Part shown: positions 10,449 through 23,155 of the stretch, piece by piece
Layout of the letters: every line of letters starts with the position of its first letter
Numbering within the stretch: position 1 is the first letter of the stretch
The notes under the pieces: model-generated
Databases searched by the model: none
What the model was told of the DNA's origin: nothing
What the model saw: only the letters and a program-made list of their open reading frames with translations
Assembly (NCBI RefSeq): GCF_022682495.2
Contig: NC_071397.1
Span: 11,437,082 to 11,501,081 of the forward strand
Direction: 5' to 3'
DNA length: 64,000 nucleotides
Source: Desmodus rotundus
Taxonomy: Eukaryota > Chordata > Mammalia > Chiroptera > Phyllostomidae
Made by a program: the position numbers and the translations under genes

Positions 10449-12567
10449 CACTATTTACAGACATGAAAACTACAATATTTTAAAAATTAATTAATTTTGC
10501 CATCAATTACTGTCCATTTGTGAGCTTGTATATTTTAGAATATGCTCCTAAAGCTTGACAGTTAACCAAGGCCGGAGAAAAGTTGGCACTGGCATCAGAT
10601 ATGGTCACACTTGCTATTATCCTGCACGTAGTCAGAACTGTCCTTGGCTTCTCCGCCTACATGGTTCTTGTGAGCAATCCTTAGGTTTCTCCTGACTAGA
10701 ACATTTCCAACAAAACAGTGCTAATCACTTGCAAAACAACCACTGAATTGCAAAACATTTCTTTGGGAGAAATGCTTACTGTCTTCTGCCTAGATTGTTG
10801 TGCCTGAGTCATTACATTATCTGTTGCATTTTCTTGTTGCAACATTCCATCCCATGAGAGCAGATCCTCAATATTGTTGTTATAGGTCTTTCAAAAGTAC
10901 ATGCTGTTATAAATTCATGTACTTCTTTCTGTGACTTCAAAATTGCTATTTATAGAAAAACTGCAAGTTCCAGGCAGAGGAAACTATTATTATTTAACAT
11001 ACACAATGTCCCAATAATAAGCAGAACAGTGCCCAAAATGTTCACGATTCTTACAACCTCCATAGTTCTTCAAAATTCAATTAAGGGAAGAAAAAAAGTC
11101 TTCTTGATTTAAAATTCTCTGAGTCATTTCTTATCATAAATAATAATGATCTAAAATTACTATGTTTGCATGTACCTCGGATTATAATAAATGCCATGTG
11201 CCAAAGGGGTATTACTAGAGTAATTTTCAATATCTATATAATTAGTTCACATAATATATTTAATGGCCTGTTACATGTTTAGCTGGCAAGTTTCTACATT
11301 TACTAACCCCATAATTTTAAATTAGAAAATTATATTTCAACCTACTGTTTTTATTTTGACTGCATCCAAAATATATTAATTGTGGAACATATAGTCAATA
11401 ATCAAGCCATTATTTTCCCAAGGTGTGTAAAATACATACATAGTGATGCCAATTGCATTAAATTTTCCTGCCAAACAGGGAAACAATTAAAGTTGTGTGA
11501 ACTGTAAAATCAGGATTACATTCATTTTAATAAAAGGAAAAGGTTTACCTTATTATGTTTTTCAACTTCAGACACACAGTCATGTGCACGGTAACCTAAT
11601 GCTGACTGTATAAAATATGAACTATGCAAAGGTTTTACAGCTGGTTTTGATCAGCTGCCTTTGTTTAACATTAAAAGTTAACTTCCAGAAGACACATACA
11701 AGCTACAGGTAATGACTACCAGATGGAGATGTTCTTCCTGTTACTCTGTCTGATATCATAAAAAACACACTGTAAGAAGGGAAAAGCCACGTGGGCAGAG
11801 ATTCTGATGTCTCCTGTGATAAAGAGTATAGGCTCTGCCCAAATTACACAGTCTGCAAAATCAAATACTCTTTGGTATCAAAATGCTTTTGTACTTTTGT
11901 AATAAAGTGAGATAAGGTTATAGTAGGTATACATGGACAAGCATTTCTAAATTTCAATCAACACAATTATTAACTCCTTCTTCCTGTAAAAACGATTAAG
12001 TTGCAGCCTACTGAATGACACTAATGACTTGTAACTCATGGTCAGCACAGAGTAGAGGCTTTCTCCCCATGCCATATGCTACCTTCCCACTTTATGTCCA
12101 ACCACCATCCGGCCTCTTAACAAGCCAGGGAGTCTAGATGCCCAGTCTCGTAGCAGGGCCCCTGACAATAGTCTCCCTGCCCCAAACTATTCCATCAACC
12201 AACATAAGGTTATCATCTAAAAATAGCAACTGAAAAACAAACTCACAACTTTAAAAGGCTCTCGATTTCTATTAAATGTGGTCTGGTAGTTTTAAAAGTT
12301 TTTATTTCTCTTTGCTCCTCTTCATGTATATTGCATTCCCCTGAAAATGAACTGTTGGTTTCTCTCGAACTGTTCTCTTACCTGTATCTTCCACTGTCTA
12401 ATCCTACAATGATTTCCAGTCTCTGCAGGAGCAGAATCACTACTTCCTAGCACAGCATAAAAATTATTCCCTTCATGAGACTTCCACGGGTTCTTAGAGG
12501 AAGGACCAACCTCTCCCCAATGGAACCGCTGTCATTTCCCACACAATACTACATCTTCATCAGTAGT
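10449..12567. other. Repeat-poor intron, nothing recognised
   Basis: Two kilobases of AT-rich sequence without a recognised transposon, exon or hairpin. Lack of visible repeats makes it a reasonable place to look for conserved non-coding elements by alignment. Confidence 0.45.
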
Positions 12568-12658
12568 GCAGTTGACCTTTGAACAATGTGGGGTTAGGGC
12601 TGCAGACCCCGCACAGTCAAAAATCTGCATGTAACTTTTGACTCCCTGAGAACTTAAC
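12568..12658 (+). mobile_element. Tigger2-like DNA transposon end
   Basis: It begins CAGTTGACCTTTGAACAATG and continues with GACCCCGCACAGTC and TGCATGTAACTTTTGACTCC, which is the terminal region of the pogo-type Tigger2 family in human nomenclature. The opposite end is not present: a second element follows directly. Confidence 0.75.
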
Positions 12659-12857
12659 TGCAGTACCTCAGTATCCATGGGGGTTCCAGGACCTCACGTG
12701 AATACCACAATCTGTCGGCGCTCAAGTCGTGAAAACTTAAAGTGGTGAGAACGATGCACGCGTGGATTCCCAACCACAGATCAAAAATACTGTTTTCGAT
12801 CTAGTTTCTTAAATCTGTGGATGCAAAACCCAGGAATACGAAGTGCTGACTGTATGT
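12659..12857 (+). mobile_element. MER2/Tigger1-like non-autonomous element
   Basis: The left end CAGTACCTCAGTATCCATGG and the right end, which reads TACAGTCAGCACTTCGTATT in reverse complement, are diverged terminal repeats of the MER2 type. Inside are GGTTCCAGGACCT and GATCAAAAATACTGTTTTCG, also MER2 blocks. At about 200 bases it is a short internally deleted copy. Confidence 0.7.
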
Positions 12858-14089
12858 TTATTGCAAAATTTCACAGGTAAGTGGGCTGTGCAGTGTCAGC
12901 CCTTCATATCCATTTCAGTATTTATCACGTCCACTCCCGACTACTACCTTTGGTGAGGTAGAAGTTATCCTAGTTAGTGCCTAGGGCAGCATTTTGCTTA
13001 TGGTAGATACATAAGAAATGTTCATAGATTAAATAAACTCCTGGTGGTACGGAAGATGCTAACAACAAAACTAACCTTCCCCTCCCCCCCAAAAAGAAAC
13101 CATTTTCACTTATTTAATTAAATGTCATATTATCAGTAAAAATACAAAATGCAATGAACACGTAAAGAAAGAGATTGAAGTCAAAAATATCTATGCTTCA
13201 ACTTTTCTTCTTATCTACAATTTCATGAAATTTTTAAAATGTGTATTTTGAGAGGGAAAAACATCAAAAAACAACATTGAAAAATAAGTAATGGCATAGA
13301 GGGCATCAATTTCAAAGAAATTCCTAAAAGATAAAAATTCAACAGAAGTAGATGGGTGAAAGATTGTTGAGAAACACCAATAACCAAATATAAGAAACAG
13401 GTGGCAGAAATTCCTGGCAGGCTCCAAACTCAAAGAAAAAAAAGCAAGTGATTAATGGAGGGACAATGGAGACTTCATCAAGCAAAAAATAGTCAGGATT
13501 TTCATCGGCAGAGCTAAGATGAATTCGTGGGGGGTAGAGTCCACGGAACAGGGGGTAGAATCACTTAGGGCTTCTGTCGTGCACCCGAGAACCTAACAAT
13601 CCCCTACAACTTCTAAGACACGAGCAGACTCCGCACACGGTATATCTTCTTACGGTCGGACCACTCCGTGAGTGAGCGCGTGCACCGCCCCCCTTGTGTG
13701 CAGCTGGAGGTGAGGAGCTGGAGGGCCCACACAAGTGCACGACAGACCCTCCGCCATGGAGCTAGAGTTCAGGAAGAGTAGGGAGATGGACTTGAAACTC
13801 CCACCATGTTCCAGTAGGAGACTCTGTGAAGTCAGATATTTCTAAATTTGAACCTGCCAGTCCATACTGTTAGAAAGACATTTGTGAAAATAGGGATGGA
13901 ACACACTTCATGTAACAACTGGTTAGACTTGTAACTTTTAGCTCTTCAGACATGTGGCACATGACGACAGACACAGATTCATTTTCAAAACCACAACTCT
14001 ACTCTTCGCAGAGTAATGGAACATATTTACAACATACAAAGTATGCAAATGTATTTTACACATTACCCTAACTGAGTGATAAACTTGGA
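12858..14089. other. Unclassified intron with a CpG-richer block
   Basis: The block at about 13510-13850 is richer in G, C and CpG (for example GTGAGTGAGCGCGTGCACCG) than its surroundings and holds no convincing exon. It might be an old transposon leader or a regulatory element. The rest is AT-rich with nothing recognised. Confidence 0.4.
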
Positions 14090-15000
14090 AATAAGCTTTA
14101 GTAAGTAACAAATTATGTAGAGCGGAGACACATCTGAACTGAAATCGAAAAAGAGAAAATAGGGCAAAAAAGCTTTGCTAGAATTAATTAAATATGATGA
14201 GATCTAACTAGGTGTTTTTGAGAAGACTAAAGTTCTTGAAATAGAAGAAACATACTGCCAATAATACTATGGATTTTCAAATACTTAACTCAATAAAATG
14301 TAGGATTGGGGAAAAAAGGAGAAAAAATATCAACGACACAAAAAGCTGGTTCTGTGAAAAGATCAATAAAAACAACAGTATGCTAACCAGGATTACGGAG
14401 AAAAAAAGACGGAGAACGCAAATTACAAACACCGGAAATGAAATTGCCACAGAAGTAGAAACAGAGAACGGCTGTGAAAGCGCTCACGCTTGGCACACTC
14501 CCCATAAAGCAAGGAAGAGATCAAACCTCTGGCTGAAAGTTACACGGCGAGCAAAAGAAAACAGGAAGCTATGGGTCAAAGTTAAAACTGTAATTAGGAG
14601 AAAATTAATAGCCATAAACCTATTTGCTGTTAAAGATTAAAAAATAGTGAAGCTACTCCTAATCTTAAATTAGGGAACACAGAACAATAAACCAGAAAGA
14701 GGGACAATATAAAAGAATATGTTAATAAAGAGAACACAGAAAAAAAAACAGTGCAGAACCAATACAGCGATCCATATTGCTATACTGTGCTGATTCTTGT
14801 AGACCACTAAAATTGATCATCTCCCTTGCAGATTTATCAAGGTATAAAAGAAAGAGAATAAATATAGACAATATAAGGAAGGACTATTCCATAGGTGTGA
14901 AATAAAGGAAAACAATTATTTCTTTAAACTTTCGTAATCCAAATGAAGAAGTGAAATCAATTAGGATAAACTTTCTGATAAATCCCTCACCATCAGAAGA
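14090..15000 (+). mobile_element. Ancient L1 ORF2 fragment
   Basis: AAAAGCTGGTTCTGTGAAAA, GATCAATAAAAACAACAGT and the following CTAACCAGGATTACGGAG mirror the ORF2 block with the protein motif SWFxEKINK. A 123-codon frame (14269-14640) includes SWFCEKINK. Later parts (TTTATCAAGGTATAAAAG) are also L1-like. It is an old, rearranged plus-strand copy. Confidence 0.6.
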
Positions 15001-15352
15001 AACTCAGAACAAGCAGATTCTGATAGCAGGGTATCCTTAGCCATCAGAACTTCCTGTGTGACTACGAATCTGAATTCAGGAACTGAATAGATTTGGGTAA
15101 CAAAAGAACATTCTTATACTAAATGCAAACTTATGGCCACTGTATTCTTCAGGATGACGGTTCATCTGCTCATTGAGGAACACACCAAAATGAAGCATTT
15201 TATATAAAATGGAAGCTTATTTTCCTCTCCTGCAAAGAACAGGATCCCAAAGCAGGTAGTCTAGTGTTGCTCTGGTAGCTCTCCAATGCCATCTACAACC
15301 TGGCCTCTGCTCCGGCCTCCTGGTGCATGCTTTCACCCTCAGATTATGTAAA

Positions 15353-15480
15353 AAAAATTTCACTGCATATTCCTCCATTACCATTTAGTCCTCTTACACC
15401 ACCCTCACCCCCGCAATCACCACACTGCTGTCCATGTCCATGAGACCTTGTTCCTTTTTGCTCACTCCCTCCTCAGATCA
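15353..15480 (-). mobile_element. L1 3' UTR fragment
   Basis: In reverse complement it reads the bat L1 3' UTR: GAGGAGGGAGTGAGCAAAAA, then GGTCTCATGGACATGGACAG, then CAGTGTGGTGATTGCGGGGG. Both ends are truncated or diverged. Confidence 0.65.
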
Positions 15481-16219
15481 TTTTTAAAACACGGTGGCTG
15501 CTGGAGCTCCAGCCACCACTTCTGAGTTTCAGACCAAAATAGAGGAGGAAAGATATCTCCTTTTAATAAGCAGGCTTCCCCCAATCTCAAAGATTTGTCA
15601 TACAGTAACACCCGACTATACGGGTGCCTAGAAAATGCAGACTTCAGTTTCAGGCAGCACTGTGCAACAACCAGGAGTTCTGTAGTAGGGACAGAGATGA
15701 GAATGGGTGTATGATTAAGCAACTATTAATTGCTGCCACTGCAACAAATTTGAAAACCTAAAGAAAAGTTTTCTAGCAAAACACAAATTATTAAATTTAA
15801 CCTTAACAGTGAACATTAGGACCAGACCAATTACCTTAGAAGAGCCTGAGAAATTTTTAAAGGATCAATCATTTTAAAAGACCCCGATATCAAAAAAAGC
15901 TTTCACATTATTTCAAACTAACCTTTAAGGAACAAATTATTCAGTTTTAATTAAAGTATTCCAAGGACATATGGCTCATTTTATGAAATCAGGATAATGT
16001 TAAAAATTAATATACAGATAGTAACTAGGAAAAATATTGTAAAAATACTAATAAAAGAGAATAACAAATAGAATCCAGGAATATAATGAAAGGATTATAT
16101 ACTATAATCAAGCAGTTCCAAGAATACAAGGAAATTTCAATTTTCAAAATTCTAATTTCAAAATTTCAACTTTAAAATTTCAAGAAAATTTCAAAAAAAA
16201 ATCTAACACTCTGAAACAT
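15481..16219. other. AT-rich intron with AAATTTC-type repeats
   Basis: At about 16132-16196 the words TTTCAA and AAAATTTC recur many times, giving a degenerate short-period repeat. No exon was seen; an 86-codon minus-strand frame at 15462-15722 is not recognisable. Confidence 0.5.
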
Positions 16220-17345
16220 AAAATGCTTAGACTAGAGAAAAGAATCATATGTATAGAAAATGAAGTAGAATTTGATAGAACTCAGGAGTGCTTCTTAGAA
16301 CCTCAAGTTATATCAAAATAATAAAAAACTACTTAAAAAGAATAAAGAATGGTTAGTAAGAACTACAACAAACACCATTCTAAATACGAAGATGGCAATG
16401 TACTTTCCAAATAAGCCATAATAATTCAAATGGATAACAAAAATACAAAAACCATCTGCTAGAAAAATGGATGAGGGCTACACATAGGCTATTCACAGAA
16501 CAACAAGTTCAAGTGGCTGAAGATGGGTGGGAAGCTTTTTGCTGCACAGGCAGTAGTTAAGAAAACGCAAACCCATGGAGCAGTGAGACATCACTAAAAA
16601 TCATCAGGTAGGCAAATTACAGGGTGGTCACAACGCCTAAGGCAAAAACACGGGTGCAGTATCTGTGAAGAGGTAAAATATCTAGTAGTATCTACTAAGA
16701 CACGTTTTGTTCAACAATTCCAACCTGGAGAAGCTGGCACAACAAAGATACGTGTTACAAGAATAACTGCTGCAGCCAAGTTTGTTTGAAGCAGCAAAAA
16801 ATCAGAACAGACATGAATGTCCATCAATAATGTAACAGTTGAGTAAAATATGGTGTAATTTCATTCCTTGGAATGTCATAACACAACGAAAAAAATGAGG
16901 GACTGACAAGAGATGAAGTGTGAAAAGTAGCAGAAAACTATGTAAGTAGTATGATCTCAATTGTGCAAAACAATGACAAAAGACCACTAGAACAGTTATA
17001 ACTCTTCTCTATGTATTTCTGGAGGACGGAAAGCTATATAGCAGGTTGCTATCAGTAGGTACTGAGGAGGGACGAATGGGAGAGTAAGTAAAAAAAAGTG
17101 GCCACAAGCTGCACAAACAATTCATGTCTTTGAAAGTCTAAGTTTTCACACGTGCACATTACTGAAGCAGAGGGCAAAAGGATGGGCATCAAAATGTTGA
17201 CAATGATTATCTCGAAATGGGTGGCAGTTCGAATTCAGAGGACTTTTACCATCGTCCTCTCTCCTGCATACGCTGCAGTGAGCACACGTAGAGAACAAAA
17301 TGAAGGTGGGTGCCGGAGGAGTTCGGAGGGTGGAGACAGCGCTGT
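16220..17345 (+). mobile_element. Ancient L1 (L1ME-type) ORF2 3' end and 3' UTR
   Basis: Diverged but ordered L1 blocks are present: ACATGAATGTCCATCAATAA, then AAATATGGTGTAATTTCATT, then GTAGTATGATCTCAATTGTG, then a TGGAGGACGGAAAGCTATAT segment. This is the order of old L1ME copies. Start and end are approximate. Confidence 0.55.
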
Positions 17346-19394
17346 TTAGTAATTTCAGTGACAGAGGAAAAGTCACTGAACATTTAAGTTCAAAACTTGA
17401 CTGGTTATCATATCTAAATAAAAGTTAAATGTTTTGACGTCAAATTTTCAATAGAATGATTTTTTCCTAACACATATATTTTAAGTTCTAGCTCATGCAG
17501 TAAAAAAAGACCAAGTTATTGACTCTGGCTAGATGAAGTTATAGACCAAAAGAAATATAGAACTAAACAGCTTTTAGCTTTTCCTAGGTCAGTCCTTATT
17601 ATTAACTTTCACAACTTTGTTTTCAGGAAAAAAAAAAAGAAAAAAGAAAAAGAAAACATCAGGAGCATTCCAAAATTTAATACAAATAATTAAAATACAA
17701 ATGATTTTTGAATTGTCTGCCATTTTGGATTAGCTTTATTTCTTGCGAATGAGAACTGTTATCAAATTTTAGATATAAAATAAACTCAGCACCTTAGAAA
17801 TAGTACTGTATTGATATTAAAAAAAGTGAAAGAATAGAGTACTTTATATATGACACAGAGAGAGATAATTAAGTTGTGCCAATTTCTGCCATTTCCCCTT
17901 CTCCTTTATACGTCAATCAAGATTTTATAAAAAGTCAGTCTACTTTGACATAAACTTTATGTCAAAGGGGGAAATAAGAGGTCACTTAAAAAAAAAGATA
18001 CGGCGTATAATTATCTCTAAGGCAAGAAACAGCTGTTTTCTGCTGCACTTATTTGAGCAGATGAGAAGGGAAACCAAGTCACAGACGAGTGTAGGTCGAA
18101 GACATCTACGGTCTTGTTCAATACAGGGCCAGGGAAATCATTTATAACACATGTTGTGAGGTAAACTGCCCCTCACATTGCAGTATCAGGTCTAAGTCCT
18201 GCAACGCTGGCAAAAGAAAGTCTCTGGTTAAAGAGGCTCGTGAGATATGTCAAGAGCTGTAATTCTGGATCTCTGAAACCCATCCGCCATTGTTAATCCT
18301 GGAGGAGTCAGATGTGGATTCATAAAGAAAAATCACACAGTCTACTACATATGAACACACGGACATGTGTGTGAAAGACATGGACATTTATGTTTCATTC
18401 ATGCTCATAGTTGACATGAAAAGTTTCTCTCCTGTAAATAATTCTCAATTCCCTCAGTAAACTACAAATTCCATTTTGATACAGTTGTTATTTTGGCTGA
18501 GAGACATCAGATCGGAGTGTGATGGAGAAGGACAATACCTCCAACGGCCTCTGAGCCGGTGATATGCAATACGCAGAGCAGTGCAAAAAGATGTAACTTT
18601 GATTCGTATTTGCATTTAGAAAATTAAGCTATAGTGAAATTACTGGTTTAACCACATAAGTAGATTCTTAAAATGACCAACACCTCAAGCTGTCCTAAAT
18701 ATTACATTAGTACTGAGTTTAAGTCCCATGCTCTTGAAGGTTTAATTAATTGAAGCAAATTATAAGTTAAAGTGACTTAAACAAAGTCTTGATAAAACAT
18801 TCCATAGCAATTTGTTCAGCAGTACTTATACTTAAAGGATTATTAGTATCTCAAAGGCTTTTACAAATGAGTGAAACAAACTACCCTGTCTCCCTGTAGC
18901 TATCACACTTTTTAACAAGCATTGAAAAGCAGAGTTTAGAAAGAATAATTTGAGTAACAGACATGTAGTCTAACACAATGGCCCACTTTTTTTAGCACAA
19001 ATGTCTCTTACTACATAAGTGATATTCACTATTACAATGACCATAATACAAATTAGACTCTATTATAGGATGTGAACACTTGGAAGATTTTAGCTATCAC
19101 TGTAACCCCAATGTCCAATATAAGACATTCAGTAGACCTTAAAACACTTGAGTCAAATGAACAACTTAGAATCAGGTTTGGTTTGGTTTTATGAGAATGT
19201 CTAAATTATCTGATAAAATAGCTTAATCCTTCTGTATGAAACTAACATACCTTACGTTGAAAGAGTATTAGGAAAGCAAACCCTACTGTATTCAATAATG
19301 CTAATGGAGAGTTAACTAATACTAATACACTGAATTGACACTTAAAAAGGTTAAGAAGGTAAATTTTATGTCACAAGTAGTTTACCCCACACAC
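17346..19394. other. Intron with one strong palindrome; no repeats named
   Basis: A-rich tracts lie near 17624-17657. The palindrome at 17943-17967 is listed separately. The remainder shows no gene or transposon that I recognise. Confidence 0.45.
17943..17967. repeat. Perfect 12-bp palindrome with 1-base centre
   Basis: CTTTGACATAAA at 17943-17954 is separated by a single C from its exact reverse complement TTTATGTCAAAG at 17956-17967. Confidence 0.9.
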
Positions 19395-19870
19395 ACTGGA
19401 ATAGACGTGCCCACCAGAAACGCTGAAAGGAAAAAGAAAGCCATACCAAGTGATAGCAAGGATGTGGCGTAAATACAAGTCCCACACACTACTGACAGGG
19501 GCACACACTGACGTAAGCACGCCGGAAAACTGTCTGTCAGCACTTGTTAAAGTTGAAATTTTCGTACTATATAAAACACTTCCCCAAAGTATATCCCCCC
19601 AAATGTGTGCCTACATTCATAAAGACACCTGTACAAGAATACTCCCAGGAACATTATTAATAATAGCTCTGAATTGGAATGACCCAAATGTACATGAAAA
19701 GTGAAATGGGCATAACTGTGGTGAATTTGCAGAGTGAAATAAACCACCGTCACACATGACAACATGATGATTCTCACAAACACGAAGTTGAGTAAATGGA
19801 GCTAGACCCAGAAAAATACACACGTAAGACTTCATTTACATAACGTTGAAACACGAGCAAGATTAGATTT
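19395..19870 (+). mobile_element. Ancient L1 ORF2 3' fragment
   Basis: ATACCAAGTGATAGCAAGGA, TGTGCCTACATTCATAAAGA and AGGAACATTATTAATAATAG followed by TGGAATGACCCAAATGT are mutated ORF2 C-terminal blocks in correct order on the plus strand. Confidence 0.6.
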
Positions 19871-19899
19871 ACGGTGTTAGAAGTCATAATATGCTGTTA

Positions 19900-21000
19900 A
19901 CAGAACAAAAATATAAGACATATACTGGGATAAAATACTAGTAGATTATATATTCCACAAAGAACTTGTATTCAGAACAAATAAAGAACTCTCTAAACTC
20001 AGTAGTAAGAAAACAAACATTCCAATTAAAAACGGGCCAAGGCCCTGAACAGTTTATCAAAGTGGACACACCTACGGTAACCAAGGAACAAAACCAGTTT
20101 TAACATCATAGCTACTCAGGAAGTGCAGATTAAAACCAGGAAGAGGCGCCACTACACACGGGTAAGAATGACTAAAATAAAAAATACTCGCAATATCAAA
20201 TGCTGGTGAGGGTAGGGAAAAACTATATCTTTCACACTTTGCTGATGAGAATGCAAAGCACAGCCACTTTGGGAAATGGTTTGGCAGTTTCTTTGAAAAT
20301 TTTCAGGAGGATATTTAACTCTTGAATCTAAAATGTACTTCCCATCCAACGCAGCAACCACAAATCCATGGCATTTATCCTTGAGAAATGAAAACTATGT
20401 CCACACAAAGACTCATATGCAAAATGTTCATAGCAGCTTTATTTGTAACAGCTCAAAAGTGGAAACCATTCAAATGTCCTCCAACAGGTGAAGAAATAAA
20501 CAAAGGGTAGTGCATCCACGAAGAGGAATACACTCATATGTAAAAAGAACACTCTACTGACACCCGGCAACCTGGGTGGCTCTCAGGACCTTCGACACTG
20601 AACTTAACAGGGCAATCTCAGAAGATTACATACTGCGTGCTTCCATTTCAAATCTTACAGAAATGAAGAGCTTTGTGGTTGCCAGGCTACAGGGAAGCAG
20701 GGTGGGTGGGGAGGAGCTATGCAGATACAGAGGAGTGACGGGAGGGGGTTTCTGTATCTTGATTGGCGGCAGCAGTTACACAAACCTCCACACGTGGGGA
20801 AATGTCACAGACGTGCACACACTCCTGCACAGGAGCACGCAGCCAGTGGAGACAGTGCCGTCCAACGTCAGTTTCCTCGTGTGGACCGTGTACTCTAGTC
20901 GTGTGAGATGTTCTCAGGGGAGAAGCTGGACGAAGGTTCATGGGAATTCTCTACACTCTTTTGCAACATTTTGTGAGTCTATAATTAATTCAAGTTAAAA
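19900..21000 (+). mobile_element. Ancient L1 ORF2 3' end and 3' UTR
   Basis: Blocks from AAAAACGGGCCAAGGCCCTG through GGTTTGGCAGTTTCTTTGAA, TTCATAGCAGCTTTATTTGT and AGCTTTGTGGTTGCCAGGCT follow the L1 order, ending in a diverged 3' UTR. A 140-codon frame at 20576-20998 spans the UTR and has no known product. Confidence 0.65.
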
Positions 21001-21029
21001 AGTAAACAACAACAACAAAGTCATAAAGT

Positions 21030-21215
21030 GATTACCCGTGGAAAGGCTATTAGTACCCAGAAGGAGGCATGGGGGGCTCCTGTGCGCTGCTCACGCTCTG
21101 TGTACTGGTTACATGTGTGCGCTCCCTTTGTGAAAATTCATCAAGCTGCAAATGACTCGGGCACTCCTCGGTGTTCATGTTTCACTAAAGAAGTTTACTG
21201 AACAAGAAAAAAATA
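21030..21215 (+). mobile_element. Second L1M-type 3' UTR end
   Basis: TGTGTACTGGTTACATGTGT and GTGAAAATTCATCAAGCTGC are the conserved terminal L1M 3' UTR words. They follow directly after another L1 3' end, so two old elements or a duplicated end abut here. Confidence 0.55.
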
Positions 21216-21729
21216 AGTATGATCTTCATTAACCTATGGATTTCCTAGAAAATTTGTAGTTAAAATGTACATTTGGAAGAGTACTTGTGAAAATCATGTT
21301 CAAAAATAGTAAATACCTAACAAAAGTATCTTAACTTGGGTACAGTTGCTTTGTTCTTTTAGAATTCTTCACATTCCTGTAATTTAAAGTTTACAGAACA
21401 ACAACTATGTTACTAGATTCATAGTAACACCACTTCCTAGGTTCAATAAAATCCACCTAGGATACCACATCTTCTCTCCGATCCTTGACAGTAAAAACAG
21501 TGTTGATGATAACTATGCTGGGATGATGGGCACAAACCAGGTTTTCCTGAGCAATAATAACATGGGTTCACACTACCTTTAGAACAAAAATTCCTTAAAA
21601 CACTATCATGTCTGCCTTCCATTTCTCATCTCCAAGAATATTGGTCATTAACTCTAAAAAGACATGTCCACAGCACTGAAATAGAAGTACTCTTGCTAAA
21701 TCTTACTAACTGCAATAATCAACGCTCCG

Positions 21730-23155
21730 CCCTCATTTTACTCAGCCTCTCAACAGCAGGTGCAACGCCCTCTCGTTTGGCTGCCGCGCACTCCTCCTGG
21801 CACCCGCCTCCTTGCCTGTGTCTTTTCTTCAACCTGTGAGGACTGGAATCCCTCCAGTCTTCTGTCTTTTCCTTTCTCTCCCCCAGTGATCTCATCCTGT
21901 ACCTTATGACTTTACCCCATTTATACCCCATTTATCCCATTTATATACCAATAACCCCAACATTCTTATCCTTACCACAACCTGTCTCATGAACTCACGT
22001 CATACACATGACAACTTCTCTACTTAGATGTCTGATGGGCTTTTCAACTGTAACACAGTATCGAATGCGAAATGTTGCTGCAAAGCATTATTCATCTAGC
22101 CCCTCCAAAAAGACAGGTCACCCTTGATCTCTTCCATACCTTCAAATTTATATCCACTCTGTCAGGAAGCCCCATTGGTGCCACCGTGAGAGCAGACTGG
22201 GCCACTCTTCCCCTCACCCCACCACCACCGTGGTGGCATGTGCCACCTCAGAGCACCGCAGAAGCCTTTCGGCTGGTCCTCCGGCTCCCACTCCAAAACT
22301 CCTCCAGCCTACCTGCTGCAAAGTAGGTGGGGTGATCTTTTAAAAACCTGAAACCCCGCAGAGGGTTCTGGAGATCCGTCACACAACAATATACATGTGG
22401 GTGAAAATACTGTACTGTACAATTAGAAATTATTGGCATTGTGAAAAAAAGAATTAGTGAATCTACTTCTCGTTAACAGAGACAACATTGAAACTGATGT
22501 GCTTTTGCTTGGCTGTCCAATAAATTCTAAAAATGAGAAAAATTAAAAAAAAATCCTAAATCATAGCAAAATCACTCCCCTATTTAAAAATTTTAGTGGT
22601 TTCCTATGACTTGGAATGAAATTCAACTACTTAACATGATTTATCTATCAATGTAAATCAAACCGTTTAAAAACACCCGTCCTATACAGAGTCAAACAGA
22701 GTGAAAGTGACAGAGAGAAACACAGTGCCTAGGTAATCTGGTCCCCTCTACCTTTCACACGTCATCTCTTACCACTGGATCCATCACTCCCTCCACGCCA
22801 AACACCGATATTCCTCACTGTTTCTGAAGTATATTACAGTCTCAGCGGCCCTTACATTTCCTGTTCCCTTACTCTGTTCTTCCGCTAGAGCTACGCTTGG
22901 TATCTATCTAGATATTATTTATTTTTTTGCTCAAATATAATACCCTCTGATGTAATCTAATTTTATTTCTCCCTGTACTCGTCCTGCATTATTTTTTTCA
23001 TAGCAGGTAACATTACCTATTCTTATTTATTTATTGTTCTTGAACACAGAAATATAAGCTCCGTGAGGGCAGAGACTTCATGTTACCATTGTATTCCAAA
23101 TGCCTAAGAAAGGGATCGGAACACTTATCAATAAACCTTTGGTGAATGAATGATG
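21730..23155 (+). mobile_element. Long L2 LINE copy, interrupted
   Basis: From about 21730 the sequence follows L2 ORF and 3' UTR blocks: TCTGATGGGCTTTTCAACTG, CAGGTCACCCTTGATCTC, GGTGATCTTTTAAAAACC, then after an insertion CAAAATCACTCCCCTATTT, GTGGTTTCCTATGACTTGG, then ATAAGCTCCGTGAGGGCAG and CAATAAACCTTTGGTGAATG at the 3' end. The reading frame is destroyed. It is one of the longest ancient repeats in the window. Confidence 0.75.
22346..22552 (+). mobile_element. L1M 3' end inserted in the L2
   Basis: GGGTTCTGGAGATCCGTCAC followed by ACAACAATATACATGTG and a TACTGTACTGTACAATTAG run is an L1 3' UTR terminus ending in an A-rich tail (ATTAAAAAAAAATCC). It splits the L2 between two adjoining consensus blocks. 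Confidence 0.55.
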
